Part shown: positions 1-7,773 of the stretch, in pieces
How the letters are laid out: each line of letters begins with the position of its first letter
Position numbering within the stretch: position 1 is the stretch's first letter
DNA from: Pseudomonas canadensis
GTDB lineage: Bacteria; Pseudomonadota; Gammaproteobacteria; Pseudomonadales; Pseudomonadaceae
Assembly: GCF_000503215.1 (NCBI RefSeq)
Contig: NZ_AYTD01000001.1
Coordinates: forward strand, 62,001-126,000
Direction: 5' to 3'
DNA length: 64,000 nt
Notes under the pieces: model-generated
What the model was told of the DNA's origin: nothing
The model's database searches: none
Seen by the model: the letters and a program-made list of their open reading frames with translations, nothing else
Position numbers and translations under genes: made by a program

Positions 1-85
1 CAAGGTCCTCGACCTGGCCATGCGTGAAGCTATCAACCGCCTCGTCGACGGCATCAACGCCGGCGCCTGGAACCCACGCAACTGA
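1..85 (+). CDS. CsgG-like lipoprotein, 3' end only
   Basis: Only the last 27 codons are in the window; the frame starts at base 2 and stops with TGA at 83-85. The visible tail ends in GAWNPRN. This short stretch does not identify a family. The call rests on the next two genes, a DUF4810 lipoprotein and a DUF799 (GNA1162-like) lipoprotein, which in Neisseria and Pseudomonas usually follow a CsgG-family gene as a three-gene unit. It would then be an outer-membrane-associated lipoprotein of unknown role. The identity is inferred from context. Confidence 0.6.
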   Translation, partial: KVLDLAMREAINRLVDGINAGAWNPRN

Positions 86-114
86 TCAGCAGCACCTCAA
101 GGAGCAGTACAAGG

Positions 115-477
115 ATGAGCAAGGCAGTCAAGTTGGCGCTGGTGCTGACAGCAGTGGCGACGGTCGCGGGGTGCCAGACGGCGCCCCAACCCCTGTATCA
201 GTGGGAAAGCTACCAGCCGCAGGTCTACGAGTACTTCAAGGGCGAGCCCAAGGAAGCGCAGGTCGAGGCGCTGGAGCGGGATCTGCAGAAGATCAACGCC
301 AGTGGCCGCAAGGCCCCGCCGGGTTACCACGCCCACTTGGGCATGCTGTACCTGAGCATGGGCAAGGATGACCAGATGGTGCAGGAATTCCGCACCGAGA
401 AGGCGCTGTTCCCTGAGTCCGCTGCGTACATGGATTTCCTGCTGAAAAATGCCAAGACTGGAGTCGCAACCAAATGA
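115..477 (+). CDS. DUF4810 family lipoprotein
   Basis: This is a 120-residue protein with a signal sequence ending in a lipobox (VAGC, Cys20), so it should be a lipid-anchored envelope protein. The mature part contains YQWESYQPQVY and a helical region with GMLYLSMGK, as in DUF4810 proteins. An AAGGAG site at 99-104 supports the ATG at 115. It starts 29 bases after the CsgG-like gene and its stop overlaps the next start (ATGA at 474-477), so the three genes are probably one operon. The biochemical role is unknown; by analogy with the Neisseria set it may form an envelope complex with its two neighbours. Confidence 0.85.
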   Translation: MSKAVKLALVLTAVATVAGCQTAPQPLYQWESYQPQVYEYFKGEPKEAQVEALERDLQKINASGRKAPPGYHAHLGMLYLSMGKDDQMVQEFRTEKALFPESAAYMDFLLKNAKTGVATK

Positions 478-1124
478 GCCTGTTGAAACTCACCGGCGCC
501 TTGCTGGCCCTGGCCTTGCTCGGCGGTTGCGCGGCCCCCAAGACCATCGACTACACGGCGTACAAGCAGGCGCGGCCCAAGTCGATCCTGGTACTGCCGC
601 CGCTCAATGAGTCGCCGGAAGTGCAGGCTTCCTACAGCATGGTCTCGCAAGTGACCTACCCGTTGGCCGAAGCCGGTTACTACGTGTTGCCGATTGCCCT
701 GGTGGATGAAACCTTCCGCCAGAATGGCCTGACCACTGCCAACGATATCCAGGCCGTGCCCCCGGCCAAGCTGCATGACATCTTTGGCGCGGATTCAGCG
801 TTGTACATCACCGTGACTGATTACGGCACCAAGTACATGCTGATCTCCAGCGATACCTCCGTGACGGCCTCGGCCAAACTGGTCGACCTGCGCACCGGCA
901 CCACCCTGTGGACCGGTTCGGCGCACGCGTCCAGCGAGGAAGGCAACAACAACGGCGGCGGCATCGTCGGCATGCTGATCACGGCGGCGGTCAAGCAGGT
1001 GATCAACAGCTCCACCGATGCGGCGCACCCGATCGCCGGTATTACCAGTGCGCGCCTGCTGTCGCCGGGGCAGCGTGCGGGGATCCTGTACGGTCCGCGT
1101 AACCCGAAATACGGTACTGACTGA
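474..1124 (+). CDS. DUF799 (GNA1162-like) lipoprotein
   Basis: A 216-residue lipoprotein with lipobox LGGC (Cys19). The mature chain carries ARPKSILVLPPLNESPEV near its start and a later segment in which a glycine/asparagine-rich loop (EEGNNNGGG) precedes a hydrophobic helix, as in the DUF799 family, whose Neisseria member GNA1162 is a surface-associated lipoprotein. The fold of that family resembles TolB/CsgG-type N-terminal domains (from memory). The start overlaps the stop of the DUF4810 gene by four bases, which indicates translational coupling. It closes the operon, and a hairpin follows the stop. The function is not known. Confidence 0.85.
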   Translation: MSLLKLTGALLALALLGGCAAPKTIDYTAYKQARPKSILVLPPLNESPEVQASYSMVSQVTYPLAEAGYYVLPIALVDETFRQNGLTTANDIQAVPPAKLHDIFGADSALYITVTDYGTKYMLISSDTSVTASAKLVDLRTGTTLWTGSAHASSEEGNNNGGGIVGMLITAAVKQVINSSTDAAHPIAGITSARLLSPGQRAGILYGPRNPKYGTD

Positions 1125-1131
1125 TTGAGCG

Positions 1132-1165
1132 GTTCGGCGGGGCAGGTGTTTCTGTCCCGCCGAAC
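1132..1165 (+). terminator. probable terminator hairpin
   Basis: A ten-base perfect stem (GTTCGGCGGG at 1132-1141 with CCCGCCGAAC at 1156-1165) follows the DUF799 stop by seven bases. The T-run after it is short (GGTTTAA), so termination may be partial. Confidence 0.55.
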
Positions 1166-1236
1166 GGTTTAACCCGAACAGCCAGCACCTTGCGTCTGAC
1201 CTTGTGAACGGATCATTCATTCACGAGGTTTAGCCC

Positions 1237-2877
1237 ATGTCCCATCCTCTGCTCTTCCTGCGTCCTGCTGCCCAGGGCTTTGCGGTTACCTTGCTGGTGA
1301 CGCTGACCGGTTGTGGGCTGTCCTCTTCCCATGATGTGGCCAAGCGTGACGAAGCGGCGCCTGTTTCCGAGTTGCAAAGCATCCCCGTGCAAGGCGCGTT
1401 AGCTAAACGCATGCCCATGCCCGCACCCATGAGCGCCAGAATGGTGATGCAGGAGTCCGCGGCGATGGATTACCGCAGCGAACCTCGCGAACACTACGAA
1501 AACCTGCCGGACAACCCGGTGCATCGCGTGGCTGAAACGCCGGTGTCTACCTTCAGTGTCGACGTCGACACCGGCAGTTACGCCAACGTAAGACGTTTCC
1601 TCAACCAAGGCAGCCTGCCGCCCGACGGCGCTGTACGACTGGAGGAAATGGTCAACTATTTCCCCTACCACTACGCGCTGCCCACCGACGGCTCGCCCTT
1701 TGGCGTGACCACCGAAGTCGCCGCCACACCATGGAACCCGCGCACCCAACTGCTGCGCATCGGCATCAAGGCCTCCGACCGCGCCGTGGCGCAGTTGGCG
1801 CCGGCCAACCTTGTATTCCTGGTGGATGTGTCCGGTTCCATGGATCGCCGCGAAGGCTTGCCACTGGTGAAAAGTACGCTGAAATTGCTGGTGGATCAGT
1901 TACGTGAACAGGACCGCGTTTCATTGGTGGTCTACGCCGGGGAATCCCGTGTGGTACTCAAGCCCACGTCCGGACGGGACAAGGTGAAGATCCGCAACGC
2001 CATCGACCAACTCACTGCCGGCGGCTCAACGGCGGGCGCATCCGGCATCGAACTGGCCTACCAGATGGCCCGCGAAGGGTTTATCGACAAGGGCATCAAC
2101 CGCATCCTGCTGGCGACCGACGGTGACTTCAACGTGGGTATCAGTGACTTCGACAGCCTCAAGCAGATGGCGGCTGAACAGCGTAAAAGCGGCGTGTCCC
2201 TCACCACCCTGGGGTTCGGTGTGGATAACTATAACGAACACCTGATGGAACAGCTGGCCGATGCAGGCGACGGTAACTACGCCTACATCGACAACCTTCG
2301 CGAAGCGCGCAAGGTACTGGTGGACCAACTCAGTTCGACCCTGGCGATTGTGGCTCGGGACGTGAAACTGCAGGTGGAATTCAACCCTGCGCGTGTCAGC
2401 GAATATCGCCTGCTGGGCTATGAAAACCGCGCCCTGAAGCGTGAGGATTTCAACAACGACAAGGTCGACGCGGGTGAAATTGGCGCAGGGCATACGGTCA
2501 CGGCGTTGTACGAAATTGTGCCGAAGGGCCAGAAGGGTTGGCTGGAGCCCTTGCGCTACGCTGCTGCGTCGACCGCCGAAGATAAATCCACTGAGCTGGC
2601 GATGCTGCGTGTGCGCTACAAGCCTGCGGCGGGTGGTGAAAGCCAGCTGATCGAGCGGCCCATCAGTAATGAGTCCACCAACGCCAGCGATGACCTGCGC
2701 TTCGCGGCAGCCGTGGCCGCTTTCGCCCAACAGCTCAAGGGCGATGGCCGCTACACTGGCAGCATGAGCCTGCAGGACACTGCCGCACTGGCCCGCTCAG
2801 CCCGAGGCAATGACCCGTTCGGCTTGCGTAACGAGTTCGTGCAGTTGGTGGAGCTGGCTCAAAGCCTCAAACACTGA
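1237..2877 (+). CDS. von Willebrand factor A domain lipoprotein (YfbK-like)
   Basis: This 546-residue protein has a lipobox (LTGC, Cys26), then a methionine/proline-rich linker, an N-terminal domain starting near ENPVHRV-type sequence (around residues 85-170), a VWA domain with an intact metal-ion site DVSGSM at residues 197-202, and a C-terminal DUF3520-like domain ending in DPFGLRNEFVQLVELA. Such proteins bind metal and partner proteins at the cell envelope; their exact task is unknown. The next two genes encode an ECF sigma factor and a membrane protein that looks like its anti-sigma factor, an arrangement seen repeatedly with VWA/YfbK proteins. A REP doublet separates it from them, so it may not share their transcript. 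Confidence 0.9.
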   Translation: MSHPLLFLRPAAQGFAVTLLVTLTGCGLSSSHDVAKRDEAAPVSELQSIPVQGALAKRMPMPAPMSARMVMQESAAMDYRSEPREHYENLPDNPVHRVAETPVSTFSVDVDTGSYANVRRFLNQGSLPPDGAVRLEEMVNYFPYHYALPTDGSPFGVTTEVAATPWNPRTQLLRIGIKASDRAVAQLAPANLVFLVDVSGSMDRREGLPLVKSTLKLLVDQLREQDRVSLVVYAGESRVVLKPTSGRDKVKIRNAIDQLTAGGSTAGASGIELAYQMAREGFIDKGINRILLATDGDFNVGISDFDSLKQMAAEQRKSGVSLTTLGFGVDNYNEHLMEQLADAGDGNYAYIDNLREARKVLVDQLSSTLAIVARDVKLQVEFNPARVSEYRLLGYENRALKREDFNNDKVDAGEIGAGHTVTALYEIVPKGQKGWLEPLRYAAASTAEDKSTELAMLRVRYKPAAGGESQLIERPISNESTNASDDLRFAAAVAAFAQQLKGDGRYTGSMSLQDTAALARSARGNDPFGLRNEFVQLVELAQSLKH

Positions 2878-2900
2878 ATTTGCCTGCAGCGTCGAACCAA

Positions 2901-2989
2901 TGTGGGAGCTGGCTTGCCTGCGATAGCATCAATGCGGTGTGACTGAAACACCGAAGCGTCTGCATCGCGGGCAAGCCCGGCTCCCACAA
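2901..2989. repeat. REP doublet
   Basis: Two inverted REP units, TGTGGGAGCTGGCTTGCC at the left and its near complement at the right, are separated by about 40 bases. They lie between the VWA gene and the sigma factor gene. Transcribed, they would form a long stem. Confidence 0.9.
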
Positions 2990-3029
2990 GAAATCTGCAT
3001 TGATCCATCGAAAGGAGTTCGCCACCTAC

Positions 3030-3602
3030 ATGGCCGTACCCGATGATTCACCCAGCGACGAAGCGCTGCTGGCCCGCTACCGAACCGGCGACAGCGCCGC
3101 GTTCGAAGCCCTGTACGCCCGGCACCGCCAGGGCTTGTACCGATTCCTCGTGTCCTTGAGCAACAAGGCCGAACTGGCCGAGGAAATCTACCAGGAGACC
3201 TGGCTCAGCCTGATCCGCAGCGCCACCCAGCCACAAGGCCGGGCGAGTTTTCGTACATGGTTGTTCCAGATCGCCCGCAACCGCCTGATCGATTACTGGC
3301 GCAAGCACGGCATCCACAACCCGCTGCACGACAGTTACGACGAGCAACTGCACGCCCAGGCCGACGACAGCGCCGGCCCCGAGCAGCAACTGAGCCTCAG
3401 CCGCGACCAGGCGCGACTCGACGCCGCGCTGCAAGACCTGCCCGAAGACCAGCGCGAAGTCTTCCTGCTGCGCCTGCACGGCGACCTCGAAGTCCCGCAA
3501 ATCGCCGCTCTCACCGGCACCCCGCTGGAAACCGTCAAAAGCCGCCTGCGTTACGCCCAGCAGAAACTGCGCCGCCTGCTGGCCGAGGAGATACCCGCAT
3601 GA
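3030..3602 (+). CDS. ECF-family RNA polymerase sigma factor
   Basis: A 190-residue sigma-70 family protein. Region 2 is visible as ALYARHRQGLYRFL through FRTWLFQIARNRLIDYWR (about residues 25-95), and region 4 as LPEDQREVFLLRLHGDLEVPQIA with the helix-turn-helix TPLETVKSRLRYAQQKL near the end. The ATG at 3030 is chosen because AAAGGAG lies at 3011-3017; an upstream TTG at 3000 stays in frame but has no such site. Its stop overlaps the next start (ATGA), typical of a sigma/anti-sigma pair. The promoters it recognises cannot be read from the sequence. Confidence 0.92.
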   Translation: MAVPDDSPSDEALLARYRTGDSAAFEALYARHRQGLYRFLVSLSNKAELAEEIYQETWLSLIRSATQPQGRASFRTWLFQIARNRLIDYWRKHGIHNPLHDSYDEQLHAQADDSAGPEQQLSLSRDQARLDAALQDLPEDQREVFLLRLHGDLEVPQIAALTGTPLETVKSRLRYAQQKLRRLLAEEIPA

Positions 3603-4192
3603 CCGACTCCCGCCACACCCAGGACCCCGACGACGTGCTGCTCCAGCACATGCGTCAACACAGCACCGGCGAGCCGCCCGCGTCCCTCGACGCCTTCATC
3701 CTCAACGCCGCCCGCAGTGAAGCCCCGGCACCGCAGCCAAGCCTGTGGCAACGCTGGCTGCAAGCCTGCCAACGACCACGCTGGCAGATGGCATTCGCCA
3801 CCGTCGCAGGCTTGGCATTGATGATCGGCGTGGTGACGCGCGAACCCGTGCCGCAACCCGAAATCTCCACCGCGACCTTCTCCGCGGTTCATGAGGAAGC
3901 CGCGCGTCCCGCCCCGGCACCGATGTCCGCGCCGGCGCCGGTGGCCCGACTGGCTGTAGCCCCCAAGGCTGAGAGCGCGCAAGTCATGGGCTCGATGGCG
4001 GATGAATCGAGCGCCAAGCTCAGCAAGCGCGCGCCGGTGGTGTTGCCGGGGTTGGAGGAGGGGTTGCAGGAGATTGTGAGCCTGCGTGAGGCTGGGGAAA
4101 CCAAGGCGGCGGATGAAAAGCTGTTGGAGTTGTACAAGCGCTTTCCCGGTGAAGATTTGCCGGCGCTGTTGGAGGCGTTGCAGAAACACTGA
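3599..4192 (+). CDS. probable membrane anti-sigma factor
   Basis: A 197-residue protein with a soluble N-terminal part (about 1-62), one predicted membrane segment near residues 64-79 (AFATVAGLALMIGVV), a proline/alanine-rich stretch and a C-terminal helical part. There is no clear zinc-binding anti-sigma motif (HxxxCxxC), so the family call is weak. Position supports the role: its ATG overlaps the ECF sigma stop by four bases and it ends the operon. It would hold the sigma factor at the inner membrane until released. The terminator that follows it is the displaced tRNA-Arg terminator of the island boundary. Confidence 0.7.
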   Translation: MTDSRHTQDPDDVLLQHMRQHSTGEPPASLDAFILNAARSEAPAPQPSLWQRWLQACQRPRWQMAFATVAGLALMIGVVTREPVPQPEISTATFSAVHEEAARPAPAPMSAPAPVARLAVAPKAESAQVMGSMADESSAKLSKRAPVVLPGLEEGLQEIVSLREAGETKAADEKLLELYKRFPGEDLPALLEALQKH

Positions 4193-4200
4193 ATCGTCGT

Positions 4201-4263
4201 CCACAAAAAAGCCCCAGGCCTTTCGACCTGGGGCTTTCTCATCATATCTGGTGCCCCGGCGGG
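4201..4263. repeat. island boundary direct repeat, left copy (displaced tRNA-Arg 3' end)
   Basis: This 63-bp stretch repeats 9943-10006 with two substitutions and one missing base. It contains the terminator hairpin and the last bases of the tRNA-Arg(CCG) gene (TGGTGC at 4249-4254 is the complement of the GCACCA end). After CCCGGCGGG the similarity stops. It is what remains of the original tRNA 3' end after an element inserted there, so it marks the far end of the island. Confidence 0.85.
4211..4238 (+). terminator. rho-independent terminator within the left boundary repeat
   Basis: The stem GCCCCAGG at 4211-4218 pairs with CCTGGGGC at 4227-4234, followed by TTT, and is preceded by a run of A. 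It can work in both directions: it ends the anti-sigma transcript on the plus strand and could end island transcripts on the minus strand. Confidence 0.75.
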
Positions 4264-4380
4264 CCTTAAACCTGACAACTAAATAGATGATTTATAAGGG
4301 TTTTTATTTTATTTTATTTGCTGGGGTACACAGAGGGATACATGTTTTTAGCGACTGGCAAGGGGCGCGCGTGCTGTGAG

Positions 4381-4490
4381 TCGTCATGAGTAGTGAAAGA
4401 TGGCCTCACCCCTTAGTGTGTGCCTCATCCTAAAATGAGGCTCCCGGATAGGCACCTAGCATGGAGGTGTTCAGCACCTCATATCCGAGT
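4381..4490 (-). ncRNA. candidate DRT3 non-coding RNA with CACACAC element
   Basis: The gap between the drt3b stop and the island end (4264-4553) has no convincing gene but dense RNA structure. Read on the minus strand, a stem CGGATA/TATCCG (4482-4487 with 4445-4450) encloses a hairpin GAGGTG/CACCTC (4475-4480 with 4464-4469). Next comes a hairpin of seven pairs (4435-4441 with 4422-4428), followed at once by GCACACACT (4423-4415). From memory, DRT3 has an ncRNA whose ACACAC element templates repeat synthesis by Drt3a. The ends given here are approximate and the assignment is inference from structure and position. Confidence 0.55.
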
Positions 4491-4553
4491 AATCGCCCAA
4501 AAAGCAGGCGTGGAGGGTATATTGACCATCTCCCACTAGGCTATTAAGCGACA

Positions 4554-6512
4554 CTAATAAACTTCTTTCAACTCTTTTTTCTCAAGCATATTGAGTAAAT
4601 CAATTTCGGTCCAATTAATAAACCACGGCATAGTTAAGGCCTTCTTTAGAAAACCATTAATTTGCTGGTCATTAGGGATCTTTTGCCCAATGCTTCTGTA
4701 AAAACGTTTCACATATTTCGACTTCCTATCGTCATCTAAATATGGGCAAGAGATTGAGTCTAGAAAAATGCAGGCTTTCTCCGTGTTTGTCGATAAGTCA
4801 GATAAATCACGGAGCGATAGATCTATACCTCTTTCCACGATCGTTTTTGTCGGTGAATATGCTTCGAGATTTTTTATATAATACAGGCAGCTCATAAGAT
4901 CATAATATGAACTCTGCGCCGTCAAAAGCTCGTTAAGAACTACGGGTGGAAGCATGCAATCAACTCCGAGTTCAGAGCAGGCCAGTACAATATTAAGAGC
5001 TTCTAAGTAAACAAAATTTCTAGTGGTTGATTTGAAGTAAATCAAGTCGCCGGTTAGCAATTGTAGCGTTAGTTCATGGACGCGTTGGTTTATTGAGGCG
5101 TTATGCTCTGGAAGGTATTTTTTGGTGAATCGAGATATCAGTATGATAGAGGTTGATAGCTTATAAGAAGCATTGACTGATGGTGCTGTGGTATAAAAGA
5201 AAAATAAAACTTCAGTTAGTGTGTCAAGTGCATCAGTGTAGTGGCTCGTTACTTCTATCTCTTCAGGGCTTTTGATATTTATTATTTTTTTAATACGGTT
5301 GGTTATCGCAGAAATTATGTACGATGACACAGAGTCATAATCTACCTGGTTGCTTGAACAAATTGACTTCACACTGTCAATGAAGCTTTTTGTTAATTTT
5401 TTAGAATTATAGATACGTTTTGGAATAAGCTTTTCATTGTTTTCACGAGAGTCTAGAAAGTTGTCGCTGAAAGTGTTGATTGCGAAATTGGTTTCTGTGA
5501 TCACTCTGGATTTTGTTGAGAAAAAAGGGCGTGAGTATTGTACTACCTTATTCCGGTTGACATGTAAGTTGTAATTGTTGAGCTCTTCTGTATATATTTC
5601 CGCTATGAGTTTGGTATGCTCATTAGTTTTGGCGAATATAAATATATCGTCTACATATCTTCTTATTGTATAATCTTTTCCATTTGTCGCTGGAGGGCTT
5701 AAACTATCTAGCCGCTGCTCTACTGTGCTGTCAATACGTTGAAAAATAATTTCTGCGAAGATTCGACTAATTTCCGGTCCGATAAGGATTCCGTTAGTTT
5801 CATTGTAGTTGGATTGTTGCATTAGGCTATCGAAAACTTGCCCAAAAGTTGTAGTGATTCTTAGATTGCTCTTAGTGTTTTCTTTGGATTTTGTAGCCCA
5901 GGCTATTGAGTGTGTATAGATACTGTCAAAACACTTGGAGACATCTAAGCACAAAAAAATTCCGTAATCTTTTTCTATATTCAAAAAATCTTTCGAGTTA
6001 TAGAACTTGAAAAGCCTATCGTGTCCGCGGTATGCGAAATATGAACTGCTGTGCTTTGTCAACTGATCTGTATCTACGTTGCTGACATCGCCCCGTTTAA
6101 ACTCGCTTATGTTTTCCCAGGAGTTTTTATAGAAGAAAGTACTCGCTACTTTGTAAGGTGCTCTTATAGAAAATGCGCTGGAGTTACAAAAGTGACAAAT
6201 TAATTTCCCATATTTTTTGTAGAACTCTACAAATTTCAGCTGTGAGGCGGGGTGTATGATCGCTAACGTGCGAAGCTCTGTAGTGGTTTTTCTGATTTTG
6301 TACTTGTAGGGTATTGTCGGTTTGAGGTTTTGTTGCTTAATGATATTATTGATAATGGCTACAAAAATTTCATTCTTGTCTCCGTTCTTGATATTTTTAT
6401 GAAAGCCATCATTTGAATGTATTAACGGTGTTTCATAAGGTAACGTCTCCGTAGAAAGAATCCGGAGAAAATCGTCTTTCCTTATCTTTTCCCTTATGAT
6501 TCCTTTAGACAT
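4554..6512 (-). CDS. drt3b: antiviral reverse transcriptase Drt3b (UG8-type)
   Basis: A reverse transcriptase of 652 residues from the ATG at 6510-6512. Motif A is LCLDVSKCFDSIY (Asp190), a GILIGPEISRIFAEI block lies at 241-255 and the catalytic YVDD is at 286-289, so the polymerase site looks intact. The roughly 300-residue C-terminal part is helical with no domain I can name. An earlier in-frame ATG at 6662 would add 50 residues overlapping drt3a deeply; the 6512 start gives an 8-base overlap and the length I expect for this family. There is no intron maturase, Cas1 or toxin part. In DRT type 3 it works with Drt3a and an ncRNA against phage. The genes are markedly AT-rich compared with the flanks, a sign of transfer. 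Confidence 0.85.
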   Translation of the reverse strand: MSKGIIREKIRKDDFLRILSTETLPYETPLIHSNDGFHKNIKNGDKNEIFVAIINNIIKQQNLKPTIPYKYKIRKTTTELRTLAIIHPASQLKFVEFYKKYGKLICHFCNSSAFSIRAPYKVASTFFYKNSWENISEFKRGDVSNVDTDQLTKHSSSYFAYRGHDRLFKFYNSKDFLNIEKDYGIFLCLDVSKCFDSIYTHSIAWATKSKENTKSNLRITTTFGQVFDSLMQQSNYNETNGILIGPEISRIFAEIIFQRIDSTVEQRLDSLSPPATNGKDYTIRRYVDDIFIFAKTNEHTKLIAEIYTEELNNYNLHVNRNKVVQYSRPFFSTKSRVITETNFAINTFSDNFLDSRENNEKLIPKRIYNSKKLTKSFIDSVKSICSSNQVDYDSVSSYIISAITNRIKKIINIKSPEEIEVTSHYTDALDTLTEVLFFFYTTAPSVNASYKLSTSIILISRFTKKYLPEHNASINQRVHELTLQLLTGDLIYFKSTTRNFVYLEALNIVLACSELGVDCMLPPVVLNELLTAQSSYYDLMSCLYYIKNLEAYSPTKTIVERGIDLSLRDLSDLSTNTEKACIFLDSISCPYLDDDRKSKYVKRFYRSIGQKIPNDQQINGFLKKALTMPWFINWTEIDLLNMLEKKELKEVY

Positions 6513-7773
6513 ATTTCCAGCACCGTTGTATCTCAGAAAGACGCTTTTCTGAGAAATGTAAGTAGATTTTTTTCTCGTGGCCCCGTCGAAAGCTCCACTG
6601 CAATAAATTTCTTCTTTGTGTGTCATTTGTATTGCAAAAGAATAGATGACAGGCCCTTCCATGCCCTGAAGTTATAACCTTTTTCAGGAATAGGTCTAAC
6701 TCGCTTAAAGCTTCAGATTTCTCGTGGGAAATTCGGTGATAATTATGATAAATACCGGCCAGCCTTTTTCTGTCTCGATCCGAATCAATTACGCTAAAAT
6801 TGGAGCAGAGAAAAGAAATCCTATCCTCTAATAGCTCGAAATCTTTATCGCTTGCGTATGAGAGGAGACTTTTGATTATTCTGGTCTTTATTTTATTGAC
6901 CTTTGTATCTGCGATATCTAAATCCACTATTCTCGGTTTTTTTCCGTCGTTTGAAGTTTGCTCTTTCACCTTGAATTTGTAGCCTAAGAACTCAAAGTCT
7001 ATCGCGGGCTCTTTTGTATTTATCGCTTGAATTGCTGCGCCTTTTTCGTTGTACACGCGCGATCTTTCTTTTATGACTTGTTTCTTGCTGTTTAGTGTTA
7101 ATCCCGTTGGTAGCCAAGACTTAATGAGTTTAGTGAATTTTCGCCTATTCTCGTCTCCGCTCGTTATTAGGATTATATCGTCGACATATCTGGAGAAATA
7201 GAAAACTTCCGCATGGCTTGAGACTTTTTTATCGAAGTCGGAAAGTATTAGTTCGGAAAGCGTTGCGCTTACAGATAGTCCCCTAGGTATACCATTCTGA
7301 CCTGATCTTTGAAAGTATCGTAATATATCTAATATGTGTCTTTTTGTTGGTGAAGAAAGAAGTTTTATCGATTCAATTCGCGATGAAATATCAGCTAAAG
7401 AAATTGACTCGTAAAAGCTTTTTATATCGAGTCGATAAATCCGGTATTGAATGCCTTCTGATAGTAGTGCTTCAATATTAGCTACAATGGAGTCTCTATC
7501 CATCATTCTAATATTTGCCAGTTTTAGGACGTTTGCGTTGATTTTTCTCAGAGTGAGTTCGTCCGAAAATTTCGGGACTTTAACTACGCACTTGCCTCGA
7601 ATTGTACTTATTGTGAAAGCACTTAGGTCTGGAAAGCCATCCTTGCCCCGAGTACAAGCGTCAGTTATTTGCTTTTGTCGTTCACTATCGTTGTGTAACG
7701 CTCGATATTTCCGGAAGTCCGATTTTCTGATCTCTCGGCTAAGAGAGGTTTCGTTGAAGCTTTGATCGAACAT
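6505..7773 (-). CDS. drt3a: antiviral reverse transcriptase Drt3a (UG3-type)
   Basis: A 422-residue reverse transcriptase. Motif A is YRLDIKSFYES (Asp116), the GIPRGLSVSATLSEL block is at 161-175 and the catalytic YVDD at 196-199. The C-terminal half has no domain I can name. The ATG at 7773 has a strong AGGAGG four bases upstream. The stop overlaps the drt3b start by eight bases, so the two RTs are co-translated. Size, order and overlap match defence-associated reverse transcriptase type 3, in which a UG3 RT is followed by a longer UG8 RT. From recent literature as I recall it, Drt3a makes repeat DNA from an ACACAC element in the ncRNA. A retron is unlikely because there is no msr/msd next to it. 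Confidence 0.87.
   Translation of the reverse strand: MFDQSFNETSLSREIRKSDFRKYRALHNDSERQKQITDACTRGKDGFPDLSAFTISTIRGKCVVKVPKFSDELTLRKINANVLKLANIRMMDRDSIVANIEALLSEGIQYRIYRLDIKSFYESISLADISSRIESIKLLSSPTKRHILDILRYFQRSGQNGIPRGLSVSATLSELILSDFDKKVSSHAEVFYFSRYVDDIILITSGDENRRKFTKLIKSWLPTGLTLNSKKQVIKERSRVYNEKGAAIQAINTKEPAIDFEFLGYKFKVKEQTSNDGKKPRIVDLDIADTKVNKIKTRIIKSLLSYASDKDFELLEDRISFLCSNFSVIDSDRDRKRLAGIYHNYHRISHEKSEALSELDLFLKKVITSGHGRACHLFFCNTNDTQRRNLLQWSFRRGHEKKIYLHFSEKRLSEIQRCWKYV

Noticed and set aside
4300..4320. TTTTA repeats near the island end as a simple-repeat array or CRISPR remnant
   Set aside because: Only three or four copies of a five-base unit with no spacers; this is ordinary AT-rich sequence. 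No CRISPR array exists in the window.
4554..7773. Retron or group II intron interpretation of the reverse transcriptases
   Set aside because: There is no msr/msd-like region before either RT, no maturase X domain or intron RNA ends, and two RTs in tandem do not fit either class.
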